DNA of 60,676 nucleotides, taken from positions 32,677 to 93,352 of the forward strand of contig NW_003546500.1 of assembly GCF_000090795.2 (NCBI RefSeq), read 5' to 3'. Each line of letters starts with the position of its first letter. Positions within the stretch are counted from its first letter, which is position 1. Positions 60,199 to 60,676 of the stretch are shown here, in pieces. The translations under genes and the position numbers were made by a program. The notes beneath the pieces are model-generated. The model did not search any database. It had not been told where the DNA came from and worked only from the letters and a program-made list of their open reading frames with translations. The DNA comes from Amphimedon queenslandica. Lineage: Eukaryota > Porifera > Demospongiae > Haplosclerida > Niphatidae.

Positions 60199-60676
60199 AT
60201 GGAGGTTGATGATAGTAAGCATCTTTATGAGATTGACCAGTATGATGGAAAGGATGACTTCCCTCAATGACCAATAACTTCCCTGCAGATACACAATACT
60301 GTCCCAGTTGGAAGGAAAGGCCTGTTCTGTATCATTGGTATACAAGTCTTCATAATCCTTATCCTTATAATACTACTGGGTATCAATGGTGTTACACTAT
60401 CACAGTTGAATACAGATGAGTGTGCTAATACTGGAGCTAGTATACTGCTGGTGTGGCTGGTACTGCCACCAGTGATACTACTGATCAGATTCTCAACCTA
60501 ACTTGTGAGCTTGTAAAGCAAAGAAGTGATGACTTAAAAATGAGTCAAAATCTTTTTCAAGTTCTTGCCAATAACACCAATATGCTTCAAGGCCTTAATG
60601 GTAGTATCAGTCAAGTCTCACAGCAGTTGGGAAGTAAAGTTGATGATATGAGATCAGTGGTTGATGAGCACCTGGT
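60199..60676 (+). pseudogene. Subfamily A array member, broken, cut by the right edge
   Basis: The ATG at 60199 opens a standard tail (DDSKHLYEIDQYDGKDDFPQ), but codon 24 is TGA (60268-60270) where paralogs have CGA (Arg) or CAA, a likely CpG transition. The helix (GIQVFIILILIILLGING) and SQLNTDE continue in the same frame. A base is missing around 60436-60442, after NTGAS, and only the shifted frame then gives the family stalk (DQILNLTCELVKQ, ISQVSQQLGSKVDDMRSVVD) to the window edge. Two lesions argue for a pseudogene. The head is outside the window. Confidence 0.8.

Noticed and set aside
60268..60270. In-frame TGA as a second selenocysteine site
   Set aside because: It lies in a cytoplasmic tail where paralogs have Arg or Gln, there is no redox motif, and a frameshift follows. 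Nonsense mutation is far more likely.

Overview
The window looks like a piece of a demosponge genome, most likely Amphimedon queenslandica or a close relative. This is inference from AT-rich DNA, very short introns with GT..AG borders, tiny intergenic gaps, abundant ACATGT-type microsatellites, animal genes such as EEF1E1 and a class A GPCR, and an expanded intronless family of fibrinogen-like membrane proteins. No database search was possible.

Most of the window (about 1-17.7 kb, 32.5-56.7 kb and 60.2-60.7 kb) is one tandem array of that family: 13 apparently intact full-length genes, one gene cut by the left edge, four long broken copies (37.5, 48.6, 51.9 and 60.2 kb) and several short relics. 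Each protein reads as type II: a short cytoplasmic tail with a conserved tyrosine motif, one membrane helix, a glycosylated coiled-coil stalk, and a ~250-residue cysteine-rich head that begins like a fibrinogen-related domain. Subfamily A (about 5-17.7 kb and 60.2 kb; tail with LYE and YDGKD motifs) and subfamily B (1-2.4 kb and 32.5-56.7 kb; stalk with a 22-residue repeat) share nearly identical head and lower-stalk blocks, which points to exchange between copies.

Between the two arms of the array (17.9-32.2 kb) lie an intronless GPCR; a 13-exon minus-strand gene for a zinc-finger protein with three copies of a Cys-rich module, a matrin-like C2H2 finger, a CCCH finger split by a satellite-filled intron and a C-terminal beta domain, resembling the non-helicase part of HELZ-type proteins; two tandem two-exon genes for small peroxiredoxin-like proteins; and a small membrane protein. 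The peroxiredoxin-like genes carry an in-frame TGA at exactly the same codon (32) inside a thioredoxin-fold U-x-x-C motif, and both are followed by a conserved hairpin with tandem G.A pairs. I read them as selenoprotein genes with SECIS elements. The right end carries a five-exon EEF1E1 (AIMP3/p18) gene and the start of another array member, already broken.

Non-coding structure includes an eight-copy ~178-bp satellite and a dispersed relative carrying an 18-20 bp palindrome, three foldback (MITE-like) elements, one hAT-like MITE with 8-bp target duplications that split an array gene, a promoter-proximal box shared by subfamily A genes, and duplicated 5' flanks. The best candidates for an undescribed system are the diversifying receptor-like array and the selenoprotein pair.
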